DNA of 49,563 bases from CAMTWB01 sp037441775. GTDB taxonomy: Bacteria; Desulfobacterota; Syntrophia; Syntrophales; CAMTWB01. Below, piece by piece: positions 15,149 through 24,424 of the stretch. The stretch spans positions 1 through 49,563 of the forward strand of contig JBBIRO010000020.1 in assembly GCA_037441775.1 (NCBI GenBank). Reading direction: 5' to 3'. Each line of letters begins with the position of its first letter. Positions within the stretch are counted from its first letter, which is position 1. Below the pieces are notes generated by a model. That model was not told where the DNA came from. It searched no databases and saw only the letters and a list, made by a program, of their open reading frames with translations. A program made the translations under genes and the position numbers.

Positions 15149-17353
15149 ATGATCCAAGAAACCGTCTTTTATGAAATCGCCACCATTATGGCTCTGGCCA
15201 CGCTGTTGGGCCTCGTCGGACAGAAGCTGCGCCAGCCCCTGATCATCATGTTTCTGGCTGCGGGAATCCTTGCCGGCCCCTCCTTGCTGGGTATTATCAA
15301 GAGCTACGACCAGATCGAATTGTTCGCGCAGATCGGAATTGCGCTCTTGCTTTTCATCGTTGGCCTGAAACTCGATCTGCATCTCATTCGCACTACCGGC
15401 CCGGTCGCCCTGGCCACAGGCTTAGGACAGATCGCATTTACCTCCGCGATCGGCCTGCTGATAGCCCTGGGCCTCGGCATGACGCTGATCAGCGCCGCAT
15501 ACGTAGCGGTGGCGCTCACCTTTTCCAGTACAATCATTATCGTCAAGCTTTTGTCGGACAAAAAGGAGATCGACTCCCTCCATGGGCAGATTGCCATCGG
15601 AATCTTGATCGTCCAGGACATTGCCGCTATCCTGGCCCTGGTCTTACTGACCTCGCTCGGCTCGACCCTCTCCGCCGATGATTCCGTGATCGTGATCTTC
15701 CTTTTCATAACAGCAAAAGGGTTGGGACTGCTGGCCGTTGTCGGATTGCTGATGAAGTTCGTGCTTCCCGCCCTGACCAAACGCCTGGCCTATAGCCAGG
15801 AGATGCTGATCATGTTTGCGATTTCGTGGGCTGTTTTGCTCGGCGCGATCAGCGAACTGCTTGGCTTCGGCAAGGAGGTCGGGGCTTTTCTGGCGGGGGT
15901 CTCGCTGGCCTCGACCGGCTACCGCGACGTTATCGGGGGGCGCCTGACGAGCCTGCGTGATTTTCTGCTGCTGTTTTTCTTCATCGATCTGGGCGCCCGT
16001 CTGGATTGGTCCACCTTCGGCGCGCAACTGGAAGCCTCAATGCTATTCTCGGTTTTCGTCCTCATCGGCAAGCCTCTGATCGTTCTGGTCATCATGGGGA
16101 TCATGGGCTACAGACGACGCACCGCTTCCCTGGCGGGGTTGACGGTCGCGCAGATCAGCGAATTCTCCCTCATCGTCGTGGCGTTGGGTGGTTCCCTGGG
16201 CCACATCACGGCGGAGGTCCGTGGGTTGATCACCCTGGTGGGGGTCGTGACCATCTTCGCGTCCACCTACATGATCCTGTTCTCCGGGCCGCTCTACAAC
16301 CTTTTGTCCGGCGTCCTGAAGATCTTCGAGAGGCGACACCCCTTTCGGGAAGAGCAGGCTTGCTGCGTCCAGGGAGAATCCTCCGTGGACGTGATCCTGG
16401 TAGGACTGGGAAGCTACGGAAGCGGCCTGGCCGAGCACATCCTGCGGCGGAACAGGACGCTCATCGGGGTCGATTTTGATCCCGCAGCGCTCGAGCGGTG
16501 GCGGGCGCACGGAATTTCCGTTTTCTACGGGGACATCGCCGACCCAGAGCTCCACGAACATCTGCCGTTCGACCGAGCCCGCTGGGTCGTAAGCACGATC
16601 CGTTCGCTGGAGTTGAATCTTGGCCTGATCGAACTCCTGAGGACACGGGGCTACAGGGACAAGGTGGCGGTGACGGCGGCGTCACAGGAGGAGGCCGATC
16701 GACTGGAAAAGGCGGGAGCGCAGGTGGTTTTCCGGCCGTTCAGGGATGCAGCCGAACAGGCGGCCGATGCCCTGAACCATGCCATCGACATCTTGCCGGA
16801 GAACATTGACTGGCCGATTGCCTTTCGCGAAGTTCGAGTTCAATCGGGATCGATTTTCGCCGGCAAACGGATACAAAAAATCGCTCTGCGCTCGGCCACC
16901 GGGGTCTCGATCCTAGCGGTCAGCCGCGCAGGCATCGTCCATTACGATCCCCAGCCGAGATTCCGGATCTATCCGGGCGACCGTCTGGTCCTGATGGGCC
17001 CCCCGGAAGAACTCCGCCAGGTGGAAAATCTCCTCAACCAGATCGAGGCCGCGGAGGATGAAGAAAGCATGGAACGCTTTGTTCTTGCTGAAGTAACCGT
17101 GGCCCGGGCCTCTCTGCAGGAGGGCCGGACACTGGTGGATCTGCAGTTCCGACAAAAATACGGCGTCACCGTTATCGGCATCCATCGGGGCGAGCATAAG
17201 ATCATCTCCCCCTCTCCCACGGAGGCGCTTGCTCCGGGCGACCGCCTTGTCGTTATTGGAAGCGCCGTAGCGGTCAAGGCGCTCAATCAAGATGAATGGC
17301 TTCCGCTCAACGGAGATATCGCCCCTGGGTCGCCGCAAGGCAAATCCGATTGA
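15149..17353 (+). CDS. CPA2 cation:proton antiporter with RCK domain
   Basis: 734-residue inner-membrane monovalent cation/proton antiporter of the KefB/YbaL type. About 12 membrane helices occupy residues 1-395, including QPLIIMFLAAGILAGP and the GIALLLFIVGLKLDL helix. A TrkA-N (RCK) domain starts near 407 with an intact glycine motif (DVILVGLGSYGSGLAEHI). Two RCK-C/TrkA-C domains follow, each ending in a PGDRLVL- or PGDRLVV-type strand, at about 560-630 and 650-720. The start is preceded by GAGGA. It is the intact counterpart of the frameshifted antiporter 3 kb upstream. The ion is probably K+ or Na+; this cannot be settled by sequence. Confidence 0.92.
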   Translation: MIQETVFYEIATIMALATLLGLVGQKLRQPLIIMFLAAGILAGPSLLGIIKSYDQIELFAQIGIALLLFIVGLKLDLHLIRTTGPVALATGLGQIAFTSAIGLLIALGLGMTLISAAYVAVALTFSSTIIIVKLLSDKKEIDSLHGQIAIGILIVQDIAAILALVLLTSLGSTLSADDSVIVIFLFITAKGLGLLAVVGLLMKFVLPALTKRLAYSQEMLIMFAISWAVLLGAISELLGFGKEVGAFLAGVSLASTGYRDVIGGRLTSLRDFLLLFFFIDLGARLDWSTFGAQLEASMLFSVFVLIGKPLIVLVIMGIMGYRRRTASLAGLTVAQISEFSLIVVALGGSLGHITAEVRGLITLVGVVTIFASTYMILFSGPLYNLLSGVLKIFERRHPFREEQACCVQGESSVDVILVGLGSYGSGLAEHILRRNRTLIGVDFDPAALERWRAHGISVFYGDIADPELHEHLPFDRARWVVSTIRSLELNLGLIELLRTRGYRDKVAVTAASQEEADRLEKAGAQVVFRPFRDAAEQAADALNHAIDILPENIDWPIAFREVRVQSGSIFAGKRIQKIALRSATGVSILAVSRAGIVHYDPQPRFRIYPGDRLVLMGPPEELRQVENLLNQIEAAEDEESMERFVLAEVTVARASLQEGRTLVDLQFRQKYGVTVIGIHRGEHKIISPSPTEALAPGDRLVVIGSAVAVKALNQDEWLPLNGDIAPGSPQGKSD

Positions 17354-17711
17354 CTGGAAAAGGAAAAAGATGATATTTTGCAATGACTCAGGCATTCAGA
17401 ATCCCGGAGTCAGAATTCAGAATAGAAACACGGCATTTCTCCCTTAACCTGCTGACGACTTTCAGGCACGAAAAGCCTGGTCAGGTGTCTTGGTCATTCT
17501 GAATATTGCTTAAGCTCAATAGGGTCGCATCTTTATATGTCGCAGGGGGCAGTGATCATCAAATCGGATAGGGAATATATTGTTCTTAAGACCGTGGGAT
17601 TCCATCTATATCGGGCCGTACAAGGGAAGATCCATTCTCAAGGCGACCGGCAAACCCGTTAACATGCTGGTCTTCATCAATTACCCTTAAGTGGAGAAGG
17701 AGAGGCATCTT
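17354..17711. other. Intergenic region before the thiolase
   Basis: About 358 bases. A two-part hairpin lies at 17452-17484 (CTGAC/GTCAG outside, CAGGC/GCCTG inside), possibly the end signal of the antiporter transcript. Between 17590 and 17690 an open stretch ends in GKPVNMLVFINYP before a stop at 17688; it has no start and I do not recognise it. It could be a remnant of a gene end. The ribosome site of the thiolase lies at its end. Confidence 0.45.
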
Positions 17712-18983
17712 ATGCAAGAAGCAGTGATTATTGATGGCGTTCGTACGCCGGTGGGCAGGCACGGCGGGGTGTTGGCGCCGGTCAGGCCCGACGACCTGGC
17801 CGCTCATGTACTCAAAGCCCTGGTGGAGCGGACCGGCGTCGATCCCTCCCTGATTGAAGAAGTATTCCTCGGGTGCGCCAATCAGGCCGGTGAGGACAAC
17901 CGCAACGTGGCCCGCATGGCGCTGTTGCTGGCCGGTTTTCCGCATAGCGTTGGCGGGTTGACCTTCAATCGGTTGTGTGGCAGCGGCCTGAGCGCGATCA
18001 GCAACGCCGCGCGGGCCATAAGGCTGGGCGAAGGCGATATCTTCATTGCCGGCGGCGTTGAGTCGATGACCCGTTCTCCCTACGTGATTCCCAAGGCCGA
18101 ACAGGCCTACCCCTGGGGACATCTGAAGGTCTACGACACGACAATCGGTGCTCGCCTGCCCAACCCGATACTGGAGGCGCAGACGTTCTTGGAGGCGATG
18201 GGTGAAACGGCGGAGAATGTTTACGAGATGAGCCGGGACGGTAAGATCGCCGGCGGCGAGATTACCCGTCAAGAGCAGGACGCCTTTGCCTTGGAGAGCC
18301 ACCGGCGTGCCGTCGAGGCGATCCGCAGCGGCCGCTTTGCCCAGGAGATCGCGCCGCTGACATTACCGCAACGCAAGGGGCCGCCCCGGATTGTGGACAG
18401 GGACGAACATCCCCGCTACCGCCAAAACGCCGCCGGCGAGGTGGAGCTGGACAGTTCCCTGGAAGATATGGCCAGGCTGAAACCGGCCTTTCGCGCCGGC
18501 GGGACGGTGACCGCCGGTAACAGCAGTGGTATCAATGACGGGGCGGCGGCTCTGTTGCTTATGTCCGCAAAGCGGGCCAGTACCCTGGGGTTCAAACCGC
18601 TGGCAAGGGTGGTCTGCTCGGCAGTTGGCGGCGTCAATCCGCGTACCATGGGCCTGGGACCGGTGCCGGCGGTGCGCAAGGCTCTGGCGCGCGCCGGATT
18701 GACCGTTGCCGACCTGGATCTTGTCGAACTAAACGAAGCCTTTGCCGTTCAGGCGCTGGCCTGCATGCGCGAGCTGGGGCTCGATCCCGCTATTGTCAAC
18801 GTCAACGGCGGCGCGGTCGCCTTGGGGCATCCCCTGGGATGTACCGGCGGCCGATTGTTGACCACAATGGTTCATGAGATGCGGCTGCGGGCAGAGCGGG
18901 GCGTTTCCGTCCGTTACGGACTGGCAACCCTCTGCATCGGGATGGGCCAGGGCGAAGCGATGATTATCGAGTGGGTAGGCTGA
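17712..18983 (+). CDS. Thiolase (acetyl-CoA acyltransferase family)
   Basis: Cytoplasmic thiolase that cleaves a 3-oxoacyl-CoA with CoA, or runs the reverse condensation. The frame is open from 17691, but ATG at 17712 is preferred because AAGGAGAGG lies directly upstream and the protein then starts with the family's VIIDGVRTPVG. Catalytic residues are Cys89 (NRLCGSGLSA), His373 (GHPLGCTG) and Cys408 (LCIGMGQG). Length is 423 residues. The region around residues 225-250 resembles beta-ketoadipyl-CoA/acetyl-CoA acyltransferases, so a longer or branched substrate than acetoacetyl-CoA is possible. It opens the 20-kb plus-strand catabolic cluster, though a 650-bp spacer separates it from the transporter. 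Confidence 0.92.
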   Translation: MQEAVIIDGVRTPVGRHGGVLAPVRPDDLAAHVLKALVERTGVDPSLIEEVFLGCANQAGEDNRNVARMALLLAGFPHSVGGLTFNRLCGSGLSAISNAARAIRLGEGDIFIAGGVESMTRSPYVIPKAEQAYPWGHLKVYDTTIGARLPNPILEAQTFLEAMGETAENVYEMSRDGKIAGGEITRQEQDAFALESHRRAVEAIRSGRFAQEIAPLTLPQRKGPPRIVDRDEHPRYRQNAAGEVELDSSLEDMARLKPAFRAGGTVTAGNSSGINDGAAALLLMSAKRASTLGFKPLARVVCSAVGGVNPRTMGLGPVPAVRKALARAGLTVADLDLVELNEAFAVQALACMRELGLDPAIVNVNGGAVALGHPLGCTGGRLLTTMVHEMRLRAERGVSVRYGLATLCIGMGQGEAMIIEWVG

Positions 18984-19049
18984 AGGAGGGCAATTACAGG
19001 CGAATAGAGGTGTTTCCGTAATTCCCCGTAATTATCTCGTCGCATCTGT

Positions 19050-19093
19050 CTGTCACATTTGACAATATAATGTATAATAGTCAAATGTGACAG
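19050..19093. promoter_or_regulatory. Perfect inverted repeat, probable operator/promoter
   Basis: CTGTCACATTTGAC (19050-19063) and GTCAAATGTGACAG (19080-19093) are exact reverse complements, separated by a 16-bp AT-rich core that contains TATAAT-like words. Each arm is itself nearly palindromic (TGTCA-N4-TGACA), as expected for a dimeric repressor. CATTTGACA occurs again at 19106-19114. The regulator is unknown. Confidence 0.55.
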
Positions 19094-19225
19094 ATAACTC
19101 ATCGCATTTGACAAATACAAAACAAGAACATCTCAAACTATCCGATATTACGCCATTATATTAATGGCACAATTCTCGCTGATAACTAATTTGTTTCTCG
19201 CGCTCATTTATAAATGACGGCTTTG

Positions 19226-19350
19226 AAAAAAATAAAAGCCCCCTCTTCCTTGAGGAGAGGGGGTTGGCTCAATGCTGATAATAGCTGTTATTTCATATTG
19301 TGAGTTCCATATCCCCTTTTCCCCCGCGAGTGGAGGGTAAGCGTGACTTT
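19226..19350 (+). repeat. Diverged intergenic element, copy 1
   Basis: Begins with an A-rich run and a C-rich/G-rich hairpin (19239-19263), then gataatag...gttatttca and a purine-rich segment with gtgactttt. The same order of words recurs at 24425-24575 and, less completely, at 25625-25720. Confidence 0.5.
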
Positions 19351-19640
19351 TTAAGTTGCGCTGCGTCCGTCGTCACAGGGGCGTACTCTTGGGTGCGTCT
19401 CGTTTTCGTAAGTTGCGCGCTCAAGTATCGCGAACTTTTTTGCTTCATCATTTGCGAAAAACAGGAGGAAGGTCCACGGTTGAGAGTGAACCCTGAGCAT
19501 ATCAATGTCATGGCACGGGAGGTGATGGCCTATGAGCGGGTGATCAACGGCGTCATTTGGGGACACCAAAATGAAAGTGGAGCTGGTGGATGACAGAGCC
19601 ATAAAAAAGACAGGGAAGAAAAAGAGAGGATGGAATAGCC

Positions 19641-20687
19641 ATGATTAAGATTAAGCAGTTTTTTGTCGCGGCACTCGTCGTCAGCGCTGTAATTGGCTTC
19701 GTGATGAATGCTTATGCCCAGCCAAAAGCAGTTCCGGTGACCGAGCTTAAGTTTACTACTACTGTTCCTGAAGTATCAACCTTGGGTAGAGCCCAAAAAG
19801 CCTGGATAGAAAAGGTTGAAAAAGACGCGGGCGGAAGGTTGAAAATTATCCCTTATTGGGCCAATTCGATGTTCAGGCCCCGGGAAATTTTCCGGGGCGC
19901 GCTGGATGGCCAAGCAGATCTGTGTTACTGGGTGCCTATTATTGACATCGGTTTGATGCCGTTAAACTCCGTCATGTGGCTTCCGATGATGGGCTGGCCT
20001 TCAGTATGGGCGCAATCATCAATATATTCTCAGCTCTTGAAAAAATACCCACAGCTCGCGGAAGAATACCGGGGTCTGATGGTGTATGGCATCACGTCGA
20101 TTACCGCTACCCATATCAGTACTATTAAGCGACAAGTGCGCGTTCCCGCCGATTTAAGAGGGATGAAGATAACGCCGGCCACGGATGACCTAGCCAAAAT
20201 GATGATTGCTGCCGGCGGCGCTCCCGTGAATTTGGTGGTAGCCGATTGGTACACTTCCGCCGAGAGGGGATTAACTGAAGGGTTTGTGAATGCCTTTGGG
20301 GCGAAGGCCGCTTTTCGAGTTATGGAGCTATTGAGATTTCACACCCTTGCGGAACCGGGCGGCTTTACCATGACCCCTCATTTTCTGTTAATAAACCCCA
20401 AAAACTGGGCAAGGATTCCGTCTGATATTCAAAAAATACTTGCGGATAATGAACAATTTTATATTGATCAATGCAACAATGCCGTAATCGCGGAAGAAAG
20501 GATGGGGTTGGAGTACGCGGAGAAGCACGGGCGTACCACGGTGAGGCTTGCTCCCGCGGAATATAAGCAGTGGGCTGATCTGGCGCAACCAATACATGAT
20601 GAGTGGTTGAAGAAAAATGCAGCCAAAGATGCGAAAGAAATTTATGATACCGTCAGGAAAATGATCGCCGAGTATAAGGGCAGGTAA
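19641..20687 (+). CDS. dctP: TRAP transporter substrate-binding protein, DctP family
   Basis: Periplasmic binding protein that delivers a carboxylate-type solute to the DctQM permease. The 348-residue precursor has a signal peptide (MIKIKQFFVAALVV... ending in NAYAQ). The mature protein shows DctP-family traits: an early LKFTTTVPEVSTLGRAQKAWIEKVEKDAGGRLKI region (residues about 36-70), a central LRGMKITPATDDLAKMMIAAGGAPV segment and WYTSAERGLTEGFVNAF. The usual substrate-coordinating Arg is expected in the first of these central segments. The ligand cannot be deduced. A strong hairpin separates it from dctQ. Confidence 0.9.
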   Translation: MIKIKQFFVAALVVSAVIGFVMNAYAQPKAVPVTELKFTTTVPEVSTLGRAQKAWIEKVEKDAGGRLKIIPYWANSMFRPREIFRGALDGQADLCYWVPIIDIGLMPLNSVMWLPMMGWPSVWAQSSIYSQLLKKYPQLAEEYRGLMVYGITSITATHISTIKRQVRVPADLRGMKITPATDDLAKMMIAAGGAPVNLVVADWYTSAERGLTEGFVNAFGAKAAFRVMELLRFHTLAEPGGFTMTPHFLLINPKNWARIPSDIQKILADNEQFYIDQCNNAVIAEERMGLEYAEKHGRTTVRLAPAEYKQWADLAQPIHDEWLKKNAAKDAKEIYDTVRKMIAEYKGR

Positions 20688-20774
20688 TTCCGTGCCTGCG
20701 ACGGCGCTTAGGAAAGCGCCTATGAAAAAAACCAAGAGCGAACATGGGATTAAGGCTGTGGGGGTAACATTGAG

Positions 20775-20814
20775 TAGCGCCAAACTCCGTGCCGCAGGAC
20801 GGAGTTTGGCGCTA
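20775..20814 (+). promoter_or_regulatory. Intercistronic hairpin between dctP and dctQ
   Basis: Perfect 15-bp stem TAGCGCCAAACTCCG (20775-20789) and CGGAGTTTGGCGCTA (20800-20814) with a 10-base loop. It can protect the dctP mRNA from 3' decay or partly stop transcription, giving more binding protein than permease. A comparable hairpin occurs in the TAXI operon at 42263-42286. Confidence 0.7.
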
Positions 20815-20919
20815 GCGAAAAAGCATTAAGCCACATCCGCGGGCAATCTGATATCCGGGGCTCAGAACAGATTTCAGGGGAAAAGAGCAGCCGTAGAGCA
20901 AAGTTGGAGGATACCCCTC

Positions 20920-21396
20920 ATGAAAATAGTTGATTGCATCGCCCGCATTGCAGGACTGACTGCCGCGCTGGCAATTTTTTTGATGATGCTGCTTATCGTG
21001 GCAGATGTGTTTCTCCGTGCTGCATTGAGTAAACCAATTCTTGGTGCGACTGAAATTACCGAGCAAATGATGGTGGCGGTGGTGTTTTTAGGGTTCGGAT
21101 GGTCGGCGCTGCAGGGGAAGCATCTTAAGGTAGACCTCATTGTATCTTATTATCCACAAGTTGTGCAGCGGGTGATTGACCTCGTTATTATTTTTGTCGG
21201 GCTCGTCCTGGTGGCCGTGATGTCCTGGCTGACCTTCGGGGCAACCTTGACTGTACAACGACTCGGCATAATGTGTTCGTACATCGGGGTGCCCAAATAC
21301 CCCTTTTATGCGCTGGCAACGCTTGGCTGGGGGGTATTGCTGGTGGTCATGGCCAGCCTCTTCGTTAAGAACATAAAGGACGGTGCTGCAAGATGA
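20920..21396 (+). CDS. dctQ: TRAP transporter small permease, DctQ family
   Basis: 158-residue inner-membrane protein with four hydrophobic helices (about residues 13-35, 45-70, 85-110 and 130-150), the usual layout of DctQ. It pairs with the large permease. The central GATEITEQMMVAVVFLGFGW and the HLKVDLI segment fit the family. The stop codon overlaps the dctM start as ATGA, indicating coupled translation. Confidence 0.9.
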   Translation: MKIVDCIARIAGLTAALAIFLMMLLIVADVFLRAALSKPILGATEITEQMMVAVVFLGFGWSALQGKHLKVDLIVSYYPQVVQRVIDLVIIFVGLVLVAVMSWLTFGATLTVQRLGIMCSYIGVPKYPFYALATLGWGVLLVVMASLFVKNIKDGAAR

Positions 21397-22691
21397 GCGC
21401 GGAACTTGTTGGCGTTATTGGCATCGGCATCCTGGTTGTTCTTTTATTGTTTTTCCGAATGTGGATTGGGCTGGCCATGGCTTTAGTCGGCTTCCTGGGA
21501 TTACTCTACCTTCAGGGCTACAAACAGGCCTTTGGCGTGATTTCCACCGTGCCCTACGAGACGGTGGCCTACTATCCCATGTCAGCGCTGCCGCTGTTTG
21601 TGCTGATGGGTGTAATTGTGGGAAATACGTCAATTGGTGAAGAGTTGTATTACACCGTATATAAATGGGTGGGTTCGCTGCGTGGCGGCCTGGCGTCAGC
21701 GACTGTTTTAGCATGTGCTGTTTTTTCTTCCATTACCGGGTCCAGCGCTACCGGAACAGTTCTCATGACTAAAGTAGCCTTGCCGCAAATGAGAAAGTAC
21801 CAGTATGACGATGCCCTGGCCACCGGTTGTATTGCCTCGGCCGGAACCATGGGCATCCTCGTTCCGCCCAGCATGGGATTCATCATGTATGGTCTGCTTA
21901 CGGAACAATCTATCGGGAAGCTCTTTATGGCAGGCTTGTTGCCGGGAATACTGCTCACCGTCTTGTTTATTTGTGCCATAACAATAATTGCAACGTTTCG
22001 TCCTGAGGCGGGGCCGGCGGGACCAATGGTGACCTTTCGTGAAAAGGTAGTAGCGCTGAAGAAGATCTGGCACGTGACGCTGCTGTTCCTGCTGGTATTG
22101 GGCGGTATCTACGGAGGGATTTTCACCCCTACCGAAGCGGGGGCAATAGGCGCTTTTGGGGCTTTTGTCATCGTTGCCATCACTCGTCAGCTTACCGGCA
22201 AAATTTTTCTGGACATTCTGAAAGAGTCCGTGACAACCTCCGCCATGATCTTCCTCCTGATCGTCGGGGCGTTCATTTTCATGAGGTTTCTGGGTGTCAG
22301 CAAACTTCCTTTTGCGTTGGTGGAAATAATTCAACAACTCCAGATGTCAAAATACGTAATTTTTGCGGGCATCATTCTTCTCTATATTCTCCTGGGGATG
22401 TTTTTGGAGATTTATTCGGCGGTTACCTTCACGATTCCTATTGTATACCCTGTAATTGTGGCTCTGGGGTTTGACCCGATTTGGTTTGGGGTGGTAGTTG
22501 TGCTGGTCATAGAAATAGGACTGATTACTCCGCCCGTGGGCATGAATGCCTTTATCCTCAGTGGCACAACCGGGATTCCGCTTGCTACTGTGTTCCGAGG
22601 TGTCGTCCCATTTTTAATCGCTATGGTGGTATGTATTATTCTTCTGGCAGTATTTCCGCAAATCGCGCTGTTCCTTCCCGGTACGATGTAG
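21393..22691 (+). CDS. dctM: TRAP transporter large permease, DctM family
   Basis: 432-residue polytopic membrane protein that forms the sodium-driven transport channel of the TRAP system. Around a dozen hydrophobic helices are visible. Family motifs include FSSITGSSATGTVLMTKVALPQM at about 110-135, ASAGTMGILVPPS, FTPTEAGAIGAFGAF and a terminal GLITPPVGMNAFILSG. The start overlaps the dctQ stop by four bases. Only 19 bases separate its stop from the NuoF-like gene, so transport and electron-transfer genes share a transcript. Confidence 0.93.
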   Translation: MSAELVGVIGIGILVVLLLFFRMWIGLAMALVGFLGLLYLQGYKQAFGVISTVPYETVAYYPMSALPLFVLMGVIVGNTSIGEELYYTVYKWVGSLRGGLASATVLACAVFSSITGSSATGTVLMTKVALPQMRKYQYDDALATGCIASAGTMGILVPPSMGFIMYGLLTEQSIGKLFMAGLLPGILLTVLFICAITIIATFRPEAGPAGPMVTFREKVVALKKIWHVTLLFLLVLGGIYGGIFTPTEAGAIGAFGAFVIVAITRQLTGKIFLDILKESVTTSAMIFLLIVGAFIFMRFLGVSKLPFALVEIIQQLQMSKYVIFAGIILLYILLGMFLEIYSAVTFTIPIVYPVIVALGFDPIWFGVVVVLVIEIGLITPPVGMNAFILSGTTGIPLATVFRGVVPFLIAMVVCIILLAVFPQIALFLPGTM

Positions 22692-22710
22692 CTGCAGCAG
22701 GAATGATTTT

Positions 22711-23991
22711 ATGGAATCAGAACGTTTTCCTCAGGTGAAAATTGCCCTCAGGAACTGCGGCCAAATTGACCCGGAGAATATCAATCATTACATTGCCCGC
22801 GGGGGTTACGATGGTCTCCGGAAAGCTTTAGGGATGACCGCTGCGGAGCTCATCGAAGAAGTGGGCAAATCCGGGCTTCAAGAGCGGAGCGGGGGGGGAT
22901 TTCCCCTCGCGGAAAAGTGGCGGCGCTGTCTTGAGGCGCCGGGTAACGAGAAGATTGTGGTCTGCAATGCCGCAGAAGGCGACCCAGACTCGCTCATCGC
23001 GTCGACATTGTTGAAAGAAGACCCCCACTCAGTTCTGGAGGGAATGCTCATCGGCGCATGGGCCACCGGGGCAACCAGGGGCGTAATCTACGTGAGCGCC
23101 CATGATACGTTTGTTGTCAACCGCCTTGGGACAGCTTTGAGCCAGGCAGGGATTCACGGGCTGCTTGGCGACTCTATCCTGGATTCAAACTTAAATTTCC
23201 GCGTGGAGATCAGGGAAGGTTCAGAGAGGCTTGCCTGCAGTGACGAGACTTTTCTCATCAACGAAATGCAAGGTGCGCCGACCATGCCTTTCGTTTGTTC
23301 TCCCCGTCCGCCCCTGTTCGGACTGGAAGCCAAGCCGACTCTTGTCCATCAGGTAGAAATTTGGGCGCAGGTTTCTGCCATTTTGGATAAGGACGCCGGG
23401 CGGCGCAGCGTAACCAAAATGTTTACCATATTCGGCGCAGTGACGCAGCCCGGACTGATTGAAGTCCCTTTGGGTACAACCTTTCGTGAAATTATTTATG
23501 ATATCGCCGGAGGTCTTCCCAATGGCAGGGCGCTGAAGGCAATACAGATCGGCGGTCCGACAGGCGGTTATCTGCCGGCCAGTGCCCTGGATCTGCCCGT
23601 TGACGAGGAGCATCTGTCCGCTGCCGGGGCCATTATGGGATCAGGCAGCATTCTGGTTGTCCCGGGCGATGCCTGCATCGTTGATCAGGCCAAATGCTCC
23701 CTGTGCTTCATCCAGAATGAATCATGCGGCAAGTGCACCTTTTGCCGGGAAGGCACGAGACAGATGGCGGATATTATGACGGATATTACCGAAGGCAGGG
23801 GGGAAACCAACGATATAGACCTGCTTTTGGAGTTGGGTGAAGGTCTTAAAGTGGGGGCCAAATGCGATCTGGGTAGAACAGCGCCCAATCCGGTCCTCAC
23901 CGCAATCCGGTATTTTCGTGAGGAAGTCGAGGCGCATATCAAGGAGAGAAGTTGTCAGGCAAGGGCCTGCAGTACATTGCCGCTTTGCTGA
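22711..23991 (+). CDS. NuoF-like NADH-binding flavoprotein subunit
   Basis: 426-residue relative of the complex I 51-kDa subunit/HydB/FdhB group, expected to bind NAD(H), FMN and one [4Fe-4S] cluster in the cytoplasm. The nucleotide/FMN region includes RSGGGFPLAEKWRRC (about 58-72), VCNAAEGDPDS and VGGYxPA-like sequence (GGPTGGYLPAS). The cluster site is ESCGKCTFCREGTRQM, near residue 339. It lacks the N-terminal thioredoxin-like domain of fused HydB forms. The product ends with Cys-rich RSCQARACSTLPLC. No NuoE is adjacent; the likely partner is the NuoG-GltD fusion at 33546. The exact electron acceptor is unknown. Confidence 0.88.
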   Translation: MESERFPQVKIALRNCGQIDPENINHYIARGGYDGLRKALGMTAAELIEEVGKSGLQERSGGGFPLAEKWRRCLEAPGNEKIVVCNAAEGDPDSLIASTLLKEDPHSVLEGMLIGAWATGATRGVIYVSAHDTFVVNRLGTALSQAGIHGLLGDSILDSNLNFRVEIREGSERLACSDETFLINEMQGAPTMPFVCSPRPPLFGLEAKPTLVHQVEIWAQVSAILDKDAGRRSVTKMFTIFGAVTQPGLIEVPLGTTFREIIYDIAGGLPNGRALKAIQIGGPTGGYLPASALDLPVDEEHLSAAGAIMGSGSILVVPGDACIVDQAKCSLCFIQNESCGKCTFCREGTRQMADIMTDITEGRGETNDIDLLLELGEGLKVGAKCDLGRTAPNPVLTAIRYFREEVEAHIKERSCQARACSTLPLC

Positions 23992-24021
23992 AAATAACGA
24001 ACTCCATGGGCAGGAGGTTAA

Positions 24022-24396
24022 ATGGCCATCGGTCTGGGCGTAGATATCATCAGCATCAGCAGAATGAAAGACGTACTGGAAACCGGCGGCCAGGCGTTTA
24101 TGGACAAGGTCTTCACGCTGCGGGAGCAAGGGCGGGCGGAAACCCACCCCGACCGTGTGGCTTATCTGGCAATGACTTTTGCCGCCAAGGAAGCCATCTT
24201 TAAAACATTTGGCATCGGTTGGGAGACAGGCGTTCAATTCAAGGAAATAGAGGTCCGGGATGGGGAACAGGGAGAACCGATCCCTGTTCTTACAGGCAGA
24301 TTTGCCGAGCTTGTCGCCGAGCGGGCTGCATCCCGCGTGCTTTTGAGCCTCTCGTATGACGGCGGCTACGCTGTTGCTGTAGCAACCCTGTTATAA
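24022..24396 (+). CDS. acpS: Holo-[acyl-carrier-protein] synthase-like phosphopantetheinyl transferase
   Basis: Transfers 4'-phosphopantetheine from CoA to a serine of an acyl carrier protein. At 124 residues it matches AcpS size. Magnesium/CoA-binding residues Asp8 (GLGVDIISISR) and Glu57 (FAAKEAIFK) are present. AGGAGG lies directly upstream of the ATG. Because it sits in a catabolic cluster that also encodes its own carrier protein (29095), it is probably a second, dedicated AcpS rather than the housekeeping copy, which would normally sit near pdxJ; that part is inference. Confidence 0.87.
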   Translation: MAIGLGVDIISISRMKDVLETGGQAFMDKVFTLREQGRAETHPDRVAYLAMTFAAKEAIFKTFGIGWETGVQFKEIEVRDGEQGEPIPVLTGRFAELVAERAASRVLLSLSYDGGYAVAVATLL

Positions 24397-24424
24397 TGAG
24401 TATCCTTAAGATAGGTACGACCAA

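Larger units (their letters stand above)
18984..19640. other. Intergenic region between thiolase and TRAP genes
   Basis: About 657 bases. It holds a perfect 14-bp inverted repeat with AT-rich core (19050-19093), a third copy of CATTTGACA near 19106, a C/G-rich hairpin (19239-19263) and one copy of an intergenic element also found before the phosphate acyltransferase and acyl-CoA synthetase genes. A 97-codon frame at 19300-19593 has no recognisable family. Confidence 0.6.

Noticed and set aside
17590..17690. Open stretch ending GKPVNMLVFINYP before the thiolase
   Set aside because: No start codon or recognisable family, too short to call as a gene; mentioned only in the spacer note.
19511..19530. 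TGGCAC match to a sigma-54 -24 element upstream of dctP
   Set aside because: The -12 half is not at the required spacing (GTGAT where TTGCA is expected).
19300..19593. 97-codon plus-strand frame before dctP
   Set aside because: No recognisable family, crosses the diverged intergenic element and lacks a credible ribosome site.
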